A DNA stretch of 64,000 nt, taken from the NCBI GenBank assembly GCA_001512965.1, contig LFRW01000035.1, positions 72,249 to 136,248 on the forward strand, in the 5' to 3' direction. The DNA is from Methanomicrobia archaeon DTU008. GTDB taxonomy: Archaea; Thermoplasmatota; Thermoplasmata; Methanomassiliicoccales; Methanomassiliicoccaceae. Below the pieces are notes generated by a model that was not told where the DNA came from, searched no databases, and was given only the letters and a program-made list of their open reading frames with translations. How positions within the stretch are numbered: position 1 is the first letter of the stretch; every line of letters starts with the position of its first letter. Both the position numbers and the translations under genes were made by a program. This document shows, one piece after another, positions 20,002 through 30,585 of this stretch.

Positions 20002-21967
20002 AGTCCGGCTCTTCTTCCGCTTCCTCAGGATCTGGCTCCGGTTCCGCGGCCTCGCTCTCGGTGTAGTTCAGCCCCTCCACGTCCCAGTCTCCCGGCAGGG
20101 GGTCGGCCCCCATGACATATACGGGATTGATCCCAGACACGTACAGGTCCACGTCCTGATACGCTTCGGCATCCAGACCGCTCAGCTCGTAGGACAGCTT
20201 GTATATCTCGGTCGAGGTTATGCGAGGCAGCTCCCAGCTGACCTTCTCCCCATCCTTGACCTCGGACGGTGCCAGGGAACAACGCTTCTCGTCCAGGCAC
20301 CCGTTCGGGACGATGGTGTGTATGGAGAACCTCTGCTGCTTGGGAGTGTAGTTGTATATCGTGACATCCACCTTGTGGCGCCCTTTCTCGAAGGTGACGG
20401 AAGAATCGATCCACACCACGTCCATGATCTTGGTGATGGTGCCCCGGAGGTCCGGTACTGGCTTGCCCAGTATGCCTGCGGTCTTCTCGGCCATCAAGGG
20501 TATGATCTCCTGGACGATCTCGAACTTGGCGCGGGTCTTGTTCTTCTGCTCCCTCTTGTTGAGATGTGTCTTGAGGTGCCGTCCGCATGCCTTGAGGGCA
20601 AGCTCGATCTCTTCCTGGATCTGCGGGATGGAGGATATGGCCTCCTTGGCCTCGGAGGTGAACGGTATCTTGGTGGAGGCCACATGGACAAGGATGATGG
20701 CCGGTCCGAAGGGTATGCCGGACCCGCCCCTCTGCTCCAGGCCATACCGTCGCCAGTCCGTGTTCTCAATGGCCTTGGTGATGACGCACGCCCCTTGCTG
20801 GTACAGAAGGGGCACACGGTTGGCGAATCGGTAGATCTGCACGGTCTGGTCGCGAGGCAGCCCTCCGCCGTACACGATCCCGACCTCTACAAGGAAGGGA
20901 TTGCCCGAGTGCACCTTGGGGTCCCGCGTCACCGGGGGCGCATAGAACTCCGGCTTCACATCATCAAGGACATGCTTCAGCCCCTTTCGGATCAAGTTGC
21001 CACCGATCGGGGATAGGCAATCGACCTGTGGCGCCATGATCTTGACCTGGCCGATCCCGTCCAGCAGCTTCTTGCACGATTCCAGCGTCATCTGCGACGG
21101 CCTGGTGGTCTCAGGCAGCATGGAGGCGGAACAGATCTCCCGCGCGACCCGCTCGGATACGCGATTGAAGTCGTTCTGCAGGAACTTGACCAAGCTGCGC
21201 TCCTTGGTCGCCTTGGCCATGTTCATCAGCGTACCTAGCTCGATGCCGTCCGGATGCGGCTTTATCTCCTTCGTCCTGGGCGGAAGAACGTCGGTGGCCC
21301 TGTCGAAGAAGTGCCTCTTCCCATCGGGATCTATGAACGTTATTCTTGCATGAGGATTGACGATCGCCGTCTGCCTCAGGTACTCGTACACCGACTGCCG
21401 ACCGTTGACATAGCGACCGTTCATGTAGAACGATACCCTGGTGCCATGTTCCACTTCGTTCCAGGGGATGTAGTCCTCACGGAGGATGACCGGCATGTTC
21501 TTCTTGGTGTCGATGACGATGTCGATCTCCTTCGCCGCCTCCGCGCCCTCGACCTTGGATCGTGCCGTGGCAGCCTTCCCCGTGGTTATCTGACCATACA
21601 TGATGGTGGCCGATATGCCGATGCCCTGCTGCCCCCTCGACTGCCTGACGGCATGGAAGCGAGAGCCGTACAGCAGACGTCCGAAGACGTTGGGCATGGA
21701 GGTTGGCATGATCCCTGGCCCGTTGTCCTCCACGGTGACGCGGTACTCCTTCTGGTCGACCTTTTCGATCTGGACGGTGATGTCAGGGAGCATCTGAGCC
21801 TCCTCGCAGGCATCGAGGGCGTTGTCGACCGCCTCCTTGACCCCCATGATGAGGCTCTTCACGGGAGAATCGAAGCCTAGGATCTGCCGGTTCTTCTCGA
21901 AGAACTCGGACACCGAGATCTCCTTCTGACCTTTTGCCAGTCTTTGAGCTGTAGAAGTAGAGGGCAT
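19964..21967 (-). CDS. top6B: DNA topoisomerase VI subunit B
   Basis: GHKL motifs [31 protein letters not shown]. Confidence 0.95.
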   Translation of the reverse strand: MPSTSTAQRLAKGQKEISVSEFFEKNRQILGFDSPVKSLIMGVKEAVDNALDACEEAQMLPDITVQIEKVDQKEYRVTVEDNGPGIMPTSMPNVFGRLLYGSRFHAVRQSRGQQGIGISATIMYGQITTGKAATARSKVEGAEAAKEIDIVIDTKKNMPVILREDYIPWNEVEHGTRVSFYMNGRYVNGRQSVYEYLRQTAIVNPHARITFIDPDGKRHFFDRATDVLPPRTKEIKPHPDGIELGTLMNMAKATKERSLVKFLQNDFNRVSERVAREICSASMLPETTRPSQMTLESCKKLLDGIGQVKIMAPQVDCLSPIGGNLIRKGLKHVLDDVKPEFYAPPVTRDPKVHSGNPFLVEVGIVYGGGLPRDQTVQIYRFANRVPLLYQQGACVITKAIENTDWRRYGLEQRGGSGIPFGPAIILVHVASTKIPFTSEAKEAISSIPQIQEEIELALKACGRHLKTHLNKREQKNKTRAKFEIVQEIIPLMAEKTAGILGKPVPDLRGTITKIMDVVWIDSSVTFEKGRHKVDVTIYNYTPKQQRFSIHTIVPNGCLDEKRCSLAPSEVKDGEKVSWELPRITSTEIYKLSYELSGLDAEAYQDVDLYVSGINPVYVMGADPLPGDWDVEGLNYTESEAAEPEPDPEEAEEEPDYDESGEDLNDDQ

Positions 21968-22024
21968 CCAATAACCCCAATGAAAAGGGGTTTAAAATGG
22001 TTTAGGAAGGGGTGCTGGAAAGTA

Positions 22025-23017
22025 CTACTCCTCGAACTCCTTCCCGCAGTTCCAGCAGCTTCGAGCACCTTCGTCCACGGTCGCGCCGCATTCCGAACAC
22101 TCGTATTTGCCCTTCTCAGCGCCCTGCGTGTCTTCTTCGAAGCTCTCCCCGCATTGCGGGCACCTGCCAGCGCTGGCAGGGACATCGCTGCCGCATTCCG
22201 AGCAGACGAAGCTCTCCTCCTGCTTCCCGACGTCATTGCCCCGGGCCATCTGCTGCCGCTCCTTCATGACCTCCTCCATCCGATCCCTCGAACGCTGGCT
22301 GAACCAGCTGAATGCCAGAAGCAGATAGAAGAGCAGGCCTATCTGGACGAGAAGTGCGATCATGTACGCGGGCAGCAGGGTGGTGAACCTGTCCACATCG
22401 GACTGATGAACAGGCCCATAGCTCTCGAAGGTGTGGACCCATGCGCCACTGGCGTTGGTGGCGAAACGGTATGTGAATACCGACTGTTCGGTAAGCGTCG
22501 TGGCGAACTCGAATCGTTCACCGTCCGCCGTTAGTCCAGCGGACGACATGGTGTAGTTGCCGATGACCTGCCGAGTGTACCAATCATGGATGATGACATT
22601 GACGTTGTAATCGCCGGTTGAGGGAGCGGTCACGGTAACCTGGAAGTTGTGGACCGTGTCGGCCCCGCCGCGGTAGGGCTCTAGCGTGCCATCTACCAGC
22701 AGCCCGTCTGAGGACTCCAGCCGTACGCCTTCCATCGCGTTGACGTTGTTCACCCCGACAAGCCAGGTGAAGAACACTGCAAGGACCATCACGAAGACGA
22801 GTCCCCAGACCGCAAGCTTGCGTCGGTCCTTCAGACCGAAGTAATATGGTACATAGAACCCGATGATGGCAATGATCAGGGCTCCGAAGCAGATGGCTCC
22901 GAGAAATGGGACGAACAATATGCCCAGCAGCAGGGCGAGGGCCAGCCCCACTGGAATGGCATACTTCTTCTCCCGAAACTTCAGGAAGCGTTCTTTGACA
23001 TCATCCTGATAGGACAT
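22025..23017 (-). CDS. membrane protein with two C-terminal zinc ribbons
   Basis: Multiple TM segments then CSECGSDVPASAGRCPQCG and CSECGATVDEGARSCWNCG. Confidence 0.75.
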   Translation of the reverse strand: MSYQDDVKERFLKFREKKYAIPVGLALALLLGILFVPFLGAICFGALIIAIIGFYVPYYFGLKDRRKLAVWGLVFVMVLAVFFTWLVGVNNVNAMEGVRLESSDGLLVDGTLEPYRGGADTVHNFQVTVTAPSTGDYNVNVIIHDWYTRQVIGNYTMSSAGLTADGERFEFATTLTEQSVFTYRFATNASGAWVHTFESYGPVHQSDVDRFTTLLPAYMIALLVQIGLLFYLLLAFSWFSQRSRDRMEEVMKERQQMARGNDVGKQEESFVCSECGSDVPASAGRCPQCGESFEEDTQGAEKGKYECSECGATVDEGARSCWNCGKEFEE

Positions 23018-23101
23018 CACTCCACCATCGATGGACGAGTATATATTTTGCGTACTCCCGACAGACAATCATTATATGCTCGGCTCATTGTACACATCTG
23101 G

Positions 23102-24037
23102 ATGACCGGTGCGGTCGTGGCGATAGGGGGCAACGCCATCCTGCGCCGGGGGGAAGCCGCCACGGTGGAGAACCAGATGAACAACCTCCGCCGTACCTGC
23201 GCGCCCCTGGCGAGAATGGTCAAGAGGGGATGGGAGCTGACGCTGGTCCATGGCAATGGGCCACAGGTGGGCAACATACTCCTGCAGAACGAGCTATCCC
23301 GTGGGGAGGTGCCGCCCATGCCCCTTGACGTCTGCGTGGCCCAGTCCCAGGGGCAGATAGGCTTCATGCTTCAGCAGGCGATGACGGAAGCGCTGCGTCG
23401 CGAAGGCGTCGACCATGAGGTGGTCTGCCTCCTCACCAGGGTGATGGTGGCCCATGACGATCCCGAGTTCATCTCGCCGTCCAAACCCATCGGCCCATAC
23501 TATCGCCGCGAGGAGGCCGAGAGGCTGATATCGCAGGGCTGGCGCATGGTGGAGGATGTGGCCCGCAAGGGCTGGAGAAGGGTGGTCCCCTCGCCGCGCC
23601 CCCTGGCCGTACTGGAGGCGGATGCAGTGCGAACATTGATGACGGCGGGCGACACGGTCGTCATCGCCGCCGGCGGGGGCGGAGTGCCGATGGTGAGGCG
23701 TGACGGCAGACTGTTCGGGGTCGAGGCGGTGGTGGACAAGGACCTTGCCGCATCCGCCCTCGCCAAGGGTCTCGGGGAGCTGATGGTGTTTCTGACGGAC
23801 GTCGATGCCGCATATCTCGACCTCAGCGGCCCGAGGCAGAGGGCGATCGCCAAGGCCACGGTCGAGGAGATGCGGAGGTATCATGCGGAGGGGAACTTCC
23901 TACCGGGTTCGATGGGCCCCAAGGTGGAAGCGGCCATCGCCTTCGTGGAATCGCAGGGCAAGGAGTCGATAATCACGTCACCGGAACTTTTAGATAAGGC
24001 GTTGGATAGTAAGGCGGGAACCCATATTGTGTTATAG
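23102..24037 (+). CDS. arcC: carbamate kinase
   Basis: VVAIGGNAILRRGE, VHGNGPQVGN, VIAAGGGGVPMV, FLTDVDAAY. Confidence 0.92.
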   Translation: MTGAVVAIGGNAILRRGEAATVENQMNNLRRTCAPLARMVKRGWELTLVHGNGPQVGNILLQNELSRGEVPPMPLDVCVAQSQGQIGFMLQQAMTEALRREGVDHEVVCLLTRVMVAHDDPEFISPSKPIGPYYRREEAERLISQGWRMVEDVARKGWRRVVPSPRPLAVLEADAVRTLMTAGDTVVIAAGGGGVPMVRRDGRLFGVEAVVDKDLAASALAKGLGELMVFLTDVDAAYLDLSGPRQRAIAKATVEEMRRYHAEGNFLPGSMGPKVEAAIAFVESQGKESIITSPELLDKALDSKAGTHIVL

Positions 24038-24056
24038 ATCGGTTATAGGTGAGTAA

Positions 24057-25172
24057 TTGGCACTGACCATTGAGGAGCAGATCAAGGCGATCGAAGAAGA
24101 GATCGCCAACACCCAATACAACAAGGCCACCCAGGGCCACATAGGTCTCCTCAAGGCCAAGATCGCCCGCCTCAAGATGGAGCAAGAGAAGCGGCGGGCG
24201 GCTTCGGGAGGAGGCGGTCAAGGATACTCGGTCAAGAAGTCAGGCAACGCCACCGTGGCCCTGGTAGGCTTTCCGAGCGTGGGCAAGTCGACCCTCTTGA
24301 CCAAGCTGACCGATGCCAAGAGCGAGGTGGCCTCTTACGCCTTCACCACCGTCGATGTCATCCCCGGGATCATGTACTACAGGTTCGCCAAGATCCAGGT
24401 GCTTGACCTCCCTGGCCTTATACGGGACGCTAGCAGGGGGAAGGGTCGTGGAAGGGAGGTCCTGGCGGTGGTGCGCACCTCCGATCTCATCCTGTTCGTC
24501 ATCGACGTGTTCGACACCAACATCGAGGTGCTCATGGATGAGCTGTACAACAGCGGCATACGGCTCAACACGCAGCCACCCAACGTCGTCATCACCAAGA
24601 CCGACAGGGGCGGCATCGATGTCAAGACCACGGTCGAGCTAACAAAGATGACGACGGAGATGGTCGCGAGCATGGTGTCCGCGTACGGTTACGTGAACGC
24701 GGAGGTCATAGTCCGTGAGGACATCGACGAGGAGCAGCTCATCGACGTCCTGACAGGCAATCGCGTGTATCTGCGCAGCGTCACCGTGGTCAACAAGGTG
24801 GACCTAGCCGACCCAGGATATCTGGAGGAGGTGAAGGATCGCCTGAAGGACCACAACCCCGTGTTCATCTCCGCCAACGAGGAGATAGGCCTCGAGGAGC
24901 TGAAGGAGGCCATATTCAGGGAGCTGCAGTTCATCCACGTGTTCCTCAAGCCACAGGGAAAGGAGGCGGACATGGATGAGCCCATGGTCATATTGAGCGG
25001 CTCCACGGTGGGAGACCTTTGCGATCGGATCCACCGCTCCTTCCGCCGCAACTTCCGATACGCCAACGTATGGGGGGACAGTGCCAAGTTCCCCGGGCAG
25101 ATGGTCGGATTGGACCATGTCCTCACCGACGGGGATATAGTGACCATCGTGGTAAAACGCGGCGGCAGCTGA
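24057..25172 (+). CDS. drg: DRG/Obg-family GTPase (TTG start)
   Basis: LVGFPSVGKSTLL, DLPGLIRDASRGKGRGREVLAV, C-terminal TGS domain. Confidence 0.93.
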   Translation: MALTIEEQIKAIEEEIANTQYNKATQGHIGLLKAKIARLKMEQEKRRAASGGGGQGYSVKKSGNATVALVGFPSVGKSTLLTKLTDAKSEVASYAFTTVDVIPGIMYYRFAKIQVLDLPGLIRDASRGKGRGREVLAVVRTSDLILFVIDVFDTNIEVLMDELYNSGIRLNTQPPNVVITKTDRGGIDVKTTVELTKMTTEMVASMVSAYGYVNAEVIVREDIDEEQLIDVLTGNRVYLRSVTVVNKVDLADPGYLEEVKDRLKDHNPVFISANEEIGLEELKEAIFRELQFIHVFLKPQGKEADMDEPMVILSGSTVGDLCDRIHRSFRRNFRYANVWGDSAKFPGQMVGLDHVLTDGDIVTIVVKRGGS

Positions 25173-25218
25173 GCAAAGGATATCCGCAAGGCGGTCGATG
25201 TCATAACGAGGTCTTGTT

Positions 25219-26388
25219 ATGGCGTACAAAGGCATCTCCACCAAAGCGGTGCATTCCGGCGAGCGGCCAGAGCCGACCGGCGCGGTGAACACCCCGATAT
25301 ATCAATCCTCCACATTCCGCTTCCCGACCGACGAGCCCCGTACCTGGGAGGGGGAGGTCCCGGAAGGCACATATGTCTATAGCCGTCAGAGCAACCCGAC
25401 CGTGGAGGTGGCGGAGAGGAAGATCGCCGATCTGGAGTCCGGGAAGCGATGCCTTCTTTTCTCCTCGGGCATGGCCGCCATCTCGTCCATCCTGATGGCC
25501 TACCTTGGGAAGGGGGACGTGATGGTCTCGCAAGAGGACATCTATGGAGGGACCTACAACCTCTTTCGAAATCACCTGCCAAGGTTGGGGATAGACGTCA
25601 AATGGGCGCCGTCCGACACGGAAGCGCTGATAGATGCCATTACGCCCAGGACCAAGATGGTGTGGTTGGAGTCCCCCACCAACCCGCTCCTCCGACTGGT
25701 CGACCATCCCGAGGTGGTGAGGGCGGCGCATGAGCAAGGAGCCATAGTGGCGATCGACAACACGTTCGCCACGCCCGTCAACCAGAGGCCCCTGGAAAGC
25801 GGAATGGACATCGTCATGGAGAGTGGAACCAAGTACCTTGCCGGGCACTCCGACCTTCTGGCCGGGGCCGTGGTAAGCGACGGGTTCGATATCTCGCCCG
25901 TGCATGAGAAGAGGAGCGTCCTGGGCGGCTCCCTCGACCCTTTCGCGTCGTTCCTTCTGGAGAGGGGATTGAAGACACTGCCGCTACGGATGGAGCGGCA
26001 CAACTTCAACGGCATGTGTATCGCCAGGTTCCTGGAGGACCATCCCGCCGTGGAGCGCGTCCACTACCCTGGGCTTGAAAGCCACGAGCAGCATGAATTG
26101 GCGAAGCGGCTCCTCTCCGGCTTCGGAGGCATGCTGAGCTTCGAGGTGAAAGGAGGTCGGCGCGCCGCCGAGAACGTGATGAGGTCCCTCCGGACCATCA
26201 AGATGGCCACCAGCCTTGGCGGGGTGGAAAGTCTCGTGAGCATGCCGCTGAACACTTCCCACCGCCCTCTTCCGCCAGAGGAGCGTGCGAGGATGGGCAT
26301 CACCGACTCGATGCTGCGGTTGTCCGTGGGCATAGAGGACGTCGAGGACCTGGAGGCCGACCTGGACCAGGCCCTCAGGGCCTCATAG
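25219..26388 (+). CDS. cystathionine gamma-synthase/lyase family PLP enzyme
   Basis: STKAVHSGERPEPTGAVNTPIYQSSTF; SGTKYLAGHSDLLAG PLP-lysine motif. Confidence 0.9.
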   Translation: MAYKGISTKAVHSGERPEPTGAVNTPIYQSSTFRFPTDEPRTWEGEVPEGTYVYSRQSNPTVEVAERKIADLESGKRCLLFSSGMAAISSILMAYLGKGDVMVSQEDIYGGTYNLFRNHLPRLGIDVKWAPSDTEALIDAITPRTKMVWLESPTNPLLRLVDHPEVVRAAHEQGAIVAIDNTFATPVNQRPLESGMDIVMESGTKYLAGHSDLLAGAVVSDGFDISPVHEKRSVLGGSLDPFASFLLERGLKTLPLRMERHNFNGMCIARFLEDHPAVERVHYPGLESHEQHELAKRLLSGFGGMLSFEVKGGRRAAENVMRSLRTIKMATSLGGVESLVSMPLNTSHRPLPPEERARMGITDSMLRLSVGIEDVEDLEADLDQALRAS

Positions 26389-27015
26389 GTCTGACAGGGC
26401 CCATACAAGCTTGTCGATCTGGACCGCCATGGAGTCCCTTATCCCCAGGGTATCGGCGCCCCTCTCCCGATGCATCCGCTCCATGAAGCTCGGGAACCAG
26501 TCGGATATGTGATTGGAAGGCACGGGAAGCTGGACCAGCGTCAGTCCTTCGGTGGAGAAGTTGTTCCTCATCCAGGAGCGGGCCGCCTCCCCCAGCGTCA
26601 CGATGACATGGACTCCCTGGTCCAGCAAACCATCGACCTCATCGCGGACCGAGGTAGGGGTGAACCGTCCCCGCTCCGACCGCTCATCTATCGGCTCCTT
26701 GGAAAGGTAGATCAGATGGCCTATGCGGAAAATCTCGTTCAGCTTCGCCATCTTCTCATCCCTCTGACTGTCCCCCAGCTCCTTGAGGAAGTTGTCGATG
26801 CGAACCAGCAGCCGGCCCGGTTCCGCCGAGGCGAATATCATCAATCGGGCCGAAGCATCGTCAAAGGTGCGGCTGACCCTGTACACCGGCAAGAGATGAG
26901 GGGAGGGGCTCTCGGCGATCATGACCACCTTCACATGCTCTGGCCGAGGCACCTCGACCCTTTGCCATTCCTCCGCGGGGACGTTCGACTCCATCTTATC
27001 GGCATTGTCATTCAT
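26383..27015 (-). CDS. putative uracil-DNA glycosylase-like superfamily protein
   Basis: VVMIAESPSPHLLPVYRV ... HVIVTLGEAARSW ... LPVPSNH motif layout; weak recognition. Confidence 0.5.
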   Translation of the reverse strand: MNDNADKMESNVPAEEWQRVEVPRPEHVKVVMIAESPSPHLLPVYRVSRTFDDASARLMIFASAEPGRLLVRIDNFLKELGDSQRDEKMAKLNEIFRIGHLIYLSKEPIDERSERGRFTPTSVRDEVDGLLDQGVHVIVTLGEAARSWMRNNFSTEGLTLVQLPVPSNHISDWFPSFMERMHRERGADTLGIRDSMAVQIDKLVWALSDL

Positions 27016-27138
27016 GCCTATGCATAAATCTCTATGCAATGGGACGCGGGTTCGACGATCTCGCCCTTCGATGCCATGGACCCACCGGTCGCCAGCGGTC
27101 AGGAAACGGTTTAATAACGCCTCCCCCTTGTCCACACG

Positions 27139-28389
27139 ATGATTCAGCGTCCCCGTGGTACCAGGGACTTCGGGCCGGAAGAGATGGAGAAGAGACGCTG
27201 CCTCGAGGCGATCATGCGCCGGGAGGCCGCCGTGTTCGGTTTTCGTGAGATAGCCACACCCATCTTCGAATATACTGAATTGTTCACGATCAGATCTGGG
27301 CCCAACATTATCGAGGAGATCTATGCCTTCCAGGACAAGGGAGGCAGGGAGATCGCTCTCAGGCCCGAGCTTACCGCTCCGGCCATGCGCTTCTACGTCA
27401 ATGAACTGAGCAATAGCGCCAAGCCTCTGAAGATGTTCTATTTCGGGCAATGCTTCCGTTACGAGCGACCTCAATCTGGAAGGTTCAGGGAGTTCTTCCA
27501 GTTCGGGGCGGAGCTGATCAGTAACCCAGGTCCTGAATCGGATGCGGAAGTGATCGCCCTGGCCGCATCCATCATGCGCCGGATCGGCTTGAAGAACTAC
27601 AACATACGGGTGGGCCACATAGGGGTACTGCGTAACATGCTCGCCGAGGCCGGCGTCGACTCCGAGGTCGCTCCTCTTATCTTGCAGAAGCTTGACAAGA
27701 AGGAGTACGACGAGGCCCGCCAGCGAATGCGCGATGCTGACATGGAAGAGGAGCAGATCGAGAGAGTGGTCGACATAACTAACACGGTCGGCCCCATCGA
27801 TGTCCTGGACAAGATCGAAGGAGACGCCCGCGACCATCTTCTGGGGATTTTCAAGATCCTCGAGGCGTATGGTGTGACGGATATAGAGGTCGATCTCGGC
27901 GTGGTCCGAGGATTGGACTACTACACGGGCATGGTGTTTGAGATCGACGCACCTGTGCTGGGCGCCGAGAAGCAGATCTGTGGGGGAGGTTCTTACTCCC
28001 TTACCGAGATGTTCGGAGGCGAGAAGACATTCTCCACCGGTTTCGGGATAGGATTCGACCGGACATTACTGGCGCTTGAGAAGGAAGGTTTCGAAGGCCC
28101 GGCTCATAGCATGGATGTGTATGTCCTTCCCGTTGGTGACGCCTGCAGGCAGGAAGCTCACCGCATAGCGGCCGAACTGCGACTTGCTGGGGTTCGTACC
28201 GATATAGACCTCATGGGTAGAAGCCTCGCCAAGAGCATGAAGTACGCCAATGCGATCAACGCTCAGCGCGTCGTTATCGTCGGTGAGAAGGAGTTGGCCC
28301 AGGGAGCGGTCACGGTAAGAGATATGAATGCCGGTGAACAGAGATTGGTTAAACGGGAGGAACTGCTCGCCAAGCTTGGCCATTATTGA
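27139..28389 (+). CDS. hisS: histidyl-tRNA synthetase
   Basis: RPRGTRDFGPEEM, LRPELTAPAMRFY, GLDYYTGMVFEI, GGGSYSLTEMFGG. Confidence 0.95.
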   Translation: MIQRPRGTRDFGPEEMEKRRCLEAIMRREAAVFGFREIATPIFEYTELFTIRSGPNIIEEIYAFQDKGGREIALRPELTAPAMRFYVNELSNSAKPLKMFYFGQCFRYERPQSGRFREFFQFGAELISNPGPESDAEVIALAASIMRRIGLKNYNIRVGHIGVLRNMLAEAGVDSEVAPLILQKLDKKEYDEARQRMRDADMEEEQIERVVDITNTVGPIDVLDKIEGDARDHLLGIFKILEAYGVTDIEVDLGVVRGLDYYTGMVFEIDAPVLGAEKQICGGGSYSLTEMFGGEKTFSTGFGIGFDRTLLALEKEGFEGPAHSMDVYVLPVGDACRQEAHRIAAELRLAGVRTDIDLMGRSLAKSMKYANAINAQRVVIVGEKELAQGAVTVRDMNAGEQRLVKREELLAKLGHY

Positions 28390-28390
28390 T

Positions 28391-28473
28391 AAGAAATGCC
28401 TGAGGCCGGGTTCTTGGTGGGGATTCGGAGGAAAACTACTAAGGAGGAGAGTTGAGCACCAACCTCAGGCACT
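28391..28473 (-). ncRNA. candidate small structured RNA, unknown family
   Basis: 9-bp closing stem TGCCTGAGG/CCTCAGGCA plus coaxial TTGGTG/CACCAA; TTTATATA box centred about 27 nt upstream of the stem base; CU-rich loop with two CCTCC motifs; no ORF. Confidence 0.6.
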
Positions 28474-28495
28474 AGTTATCCCTATTATGCCCTTC

Positions 28496-28503
28496 TATAT
28501 AAA
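28496..28503 (-). promoter_or_regulatory. archaeal TATA box for candidate ncRNA
   Basis: Minus strand reads AAACTTTATATAGAAGGG (BRE-like AAAC plus TTTATATA). Confidence 0.6.
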
Positions 28504-28634
28504 GTTTAGGCCTGATACTACATATCGTCCGACAGCCCTTTACCCGCCTGGTCCATAGGCCAGTTTGCTCCACGATGCTGGAAACCATGCTATGGAAGGT
28601 TTCATTCTCGGTCTGGCGACGATGTGGGAAGCCA

Positions 28635-29069
28635 TCATGGGTTAGGCTTGCCCCTTGGCATGAGGTCGCGCATTATGTCCTGTTCCTTGTTCAAGAGGGC
28701 ATCGGCACGCGCCACCATCGGATGGCCCCTGCGGACGTTGGAGAACGTCACCTTGTTGAACTCACGAGAGAGCTTTCTTATCTCTTCGAGGTAGGGCTGC
28801 AGGTTGGCCGCCCGGCAGGCGTATTGGCCGTTGACCTGGCGCACCATGAGCTCGGAATCGCTTATAACTTCGACCTCGTCCGCACCCATGTCCATCGCTT
28901 CCTTCAGCGCGGCGATCGCCCCTTGATACTCTGCCACGTTGTTCGTAGTGCGCCCAATGTAGCGCGCATATTCCTTGACGACCTCGCCGTCCCTGGTCAC
29001 CACGATGGCGAACGCCGCCGGCCCAGGGTTCCCCCTGGCGCCGCCGTCGGTGTATATGGTCACCTTCAT
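28635..29069 (-). CDS. rnhA: ribonuclease HI
   Basis: [45 protein letters not shown]. Confidence 0.92.
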   Translation of the reverse strand: MKVTIYTDGGARGNPGPAAFAIVVTRDGEVVKEYARYIGRTTNNVAEYQGAIAALKEAMDMGADEVEVISDSELMVRQVNGQYACRAANLQPYLEEIRKLSREFNKVTFSNVRRGHPMVARADALLNKEQDIMRDLMPRGKPNP

Positions 29070-29434
29070 TCGCTCACCGAAGGACCTGGTGCATGGAGCG
29101 TCTTGACCTTGCGGTTCCTTTCATCGACCAGAACGATGTTGGGGACGATGGGACGATCGGTTATCTCGAAGGCCATGATGATGATGCGGTCGCCCGGCTT
29201 TACAAGATGGGCCGCGGCTCCATTGACGCATATTACTCCGGAGCCTGGTTCCCCCTCTACGGTATACGTCTCGAAGCGCGCACCGTTGTCCACGTCGGAG
29301 ATCAGCACCTTCTCCCCGGGCCAGATGTCTGCCTCGTCCAAGAGCTCCTTGTCTATGGTAATGCTCCCTACATAATCAAGGTCTGCCTGGGTCACCACCG
29401 CGCGGTGGATCTTGCCCCTCAGGAGGACACGCAT
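29066..29434 (-). CDS. panD: aspartate 1-decarboxylase (pyruvoyl type)
   Basis: [44 protein letters not shown] self-cleavage site; [19 protein letters not shown]. Confidence 0.9.
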   Translation of the reverse strand: MRVLLRGKIHRAVVTQADLDYVGSITIDKELLDEADIWPGEKVLISDVDNGARFETYTVEGEPGSGVICVNGAAAHLVKPGDRIIIMAFEITDRPIVPNIVLVDERNRKVKTLHAPGPSVSE

Positions 29435-29536
29435 GACGTATGTTGAAAGAACCGGGGTTCATGAATCTTACTGTTATCCCCCTGTGTAGGGTTCTTTCAC
29501 GCCGGGTTTCCTGAGAAAGCTTATTAATAGACATTC

Positions 29537-29564
29537 GTGTTACCCATTGAGTAAGTCGTAACAC
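29537..29564. promoter_or_regulatory. inverted repeat GTGTTAC-n14-GTAACAC upstream of ABC operon
   Basis: Perfect 7-bp arms about 10-37 nt upstream of the GTG start, just downstream of a CTTATTAA element. Confidence 0.5.
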
Positions 29565-29573
29565 TAATCTTGA

Positions 29574-30506
29574 GTGGTGATCGAGGTGCACAAGAATGTG
29601 ATGCTGGCGATCGTTCTATCGGTCGTCGTTATCATGGCAAGCCTGACCGGCGCAATAATGTTGCTGGGATGGCCGGGAGCGAGTGACGAGGTAGCCAAGT
29701 TCACTATTAGGGATGACCGGGGAGGGGATATAGGTTTCCCAGACTATCCGCAGCGAATAGTGTCGCTAGGCTCATCGTTCACTGAGATCATAATCGCTCT
29801 CAACGAGGGCGATCGCCTGGTGGGCGTCGATTATTCAGGCGCTGCCCTGGAGGGCCTTCCCAAGGACGTTGTGGACCTAGGAAAGACGAGCTCTCTAAGC
29901 ATGGAGACTTTAATGGAGCTCGAGCCTGACTGCGTCATCATATGGAACTTCGGGATGTATCAGGACCTCATAGCGAAGATGGAGAAGAAAGGACTGAAGG
30001 TCGTCGCGCTCTATCCCAGGTCGGTCAACGACACACTCTTCGCGATCGAGCGTATCGGGAACCTGCTAGGCACTGAAGCATCGAACCTTGCCGATGAGCT
30101 TCGACAAAGGGTCAACGCGGTTTTTGAGAAGACCAAAGATATCCCTGATGAGGAACGTAAAAAGGTCTTTCTCGTCCTGGCAAGCTATGGTGGACAGACC
30201 GCCGGTAGTGGCACCATAAGCAATGAGCTGATAGAGATGGCCGGTGGTAGGAATATATTCGTTGACGAGAAGGGCAATTTCCTCGCAAACAAGGAGGAGG
30301 TATTGAAGCGCGAACCGGATGTAATCGTGGTGGAGAACTCTCCTCTTGGCGATAACAAATATTTCAACGACCTATATGGCGACACAGAGATCGTCAACCA
30401 CGATCAGATATACTACATCGACTCCGGGATGCTAACGACCTCGCCTCGGTTGGTGGAAGCGCTAGAGCAGCTAGCCAAATGGCTCCACCCTGAGCTATTC
30501 CCGTGA
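29574..30506 (+). CDS. ABC transporter substrate-binding protein (BtuF/FepB-type)
   Basis: Signal/TM N-terminus, PQRIVSLGSSFTEIIIALNEGDRLVGVDYS fold signature. Confidence 0.88.
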   Translation: MVIEVHKNVMLAIVLSVVVIMASLTGAIMLLGWPGASDEVAKFTIRDDRGGDIGFPDYPQRIVSLGSSFTEIIIALNEGDRLVGVDYSGAALEGLPKDVVDLGKTSSLSMETLMELEPDCVIIWNFGMYQDLIAKMEKKGLKVVALYPRSVNDTLFAIERIGNLLGTEASNLADELRQRVNAVFEKTKDIPDEERKKVFLVLASYGGQTAGSGTISNELIEMAGGRNIFVDEKGNFLANKEEVLKREPDVIVVENSPLGDNKYFNDLYGDTEIVNHDQIYYIDSGMLTTSPRLVEALEQLAKWLHPELFP

Positions 30507-30585
30507 TCCCATCAAACCCTTTCCCCATTTTCCACTCGCTTTAGAAGGCATAGCTAATAAATGATGACACTTATGCCGAGTCGCC

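Noticed and set aside
28391-28473. 5S rRNA or H/ACA guide RNA identity for the 28.4-kb RNA
   Set aside because: Too short and lacks 5S arms despite the TGCCTG start; no ACA/ANA box directly 3' of the closing stem on either strand.
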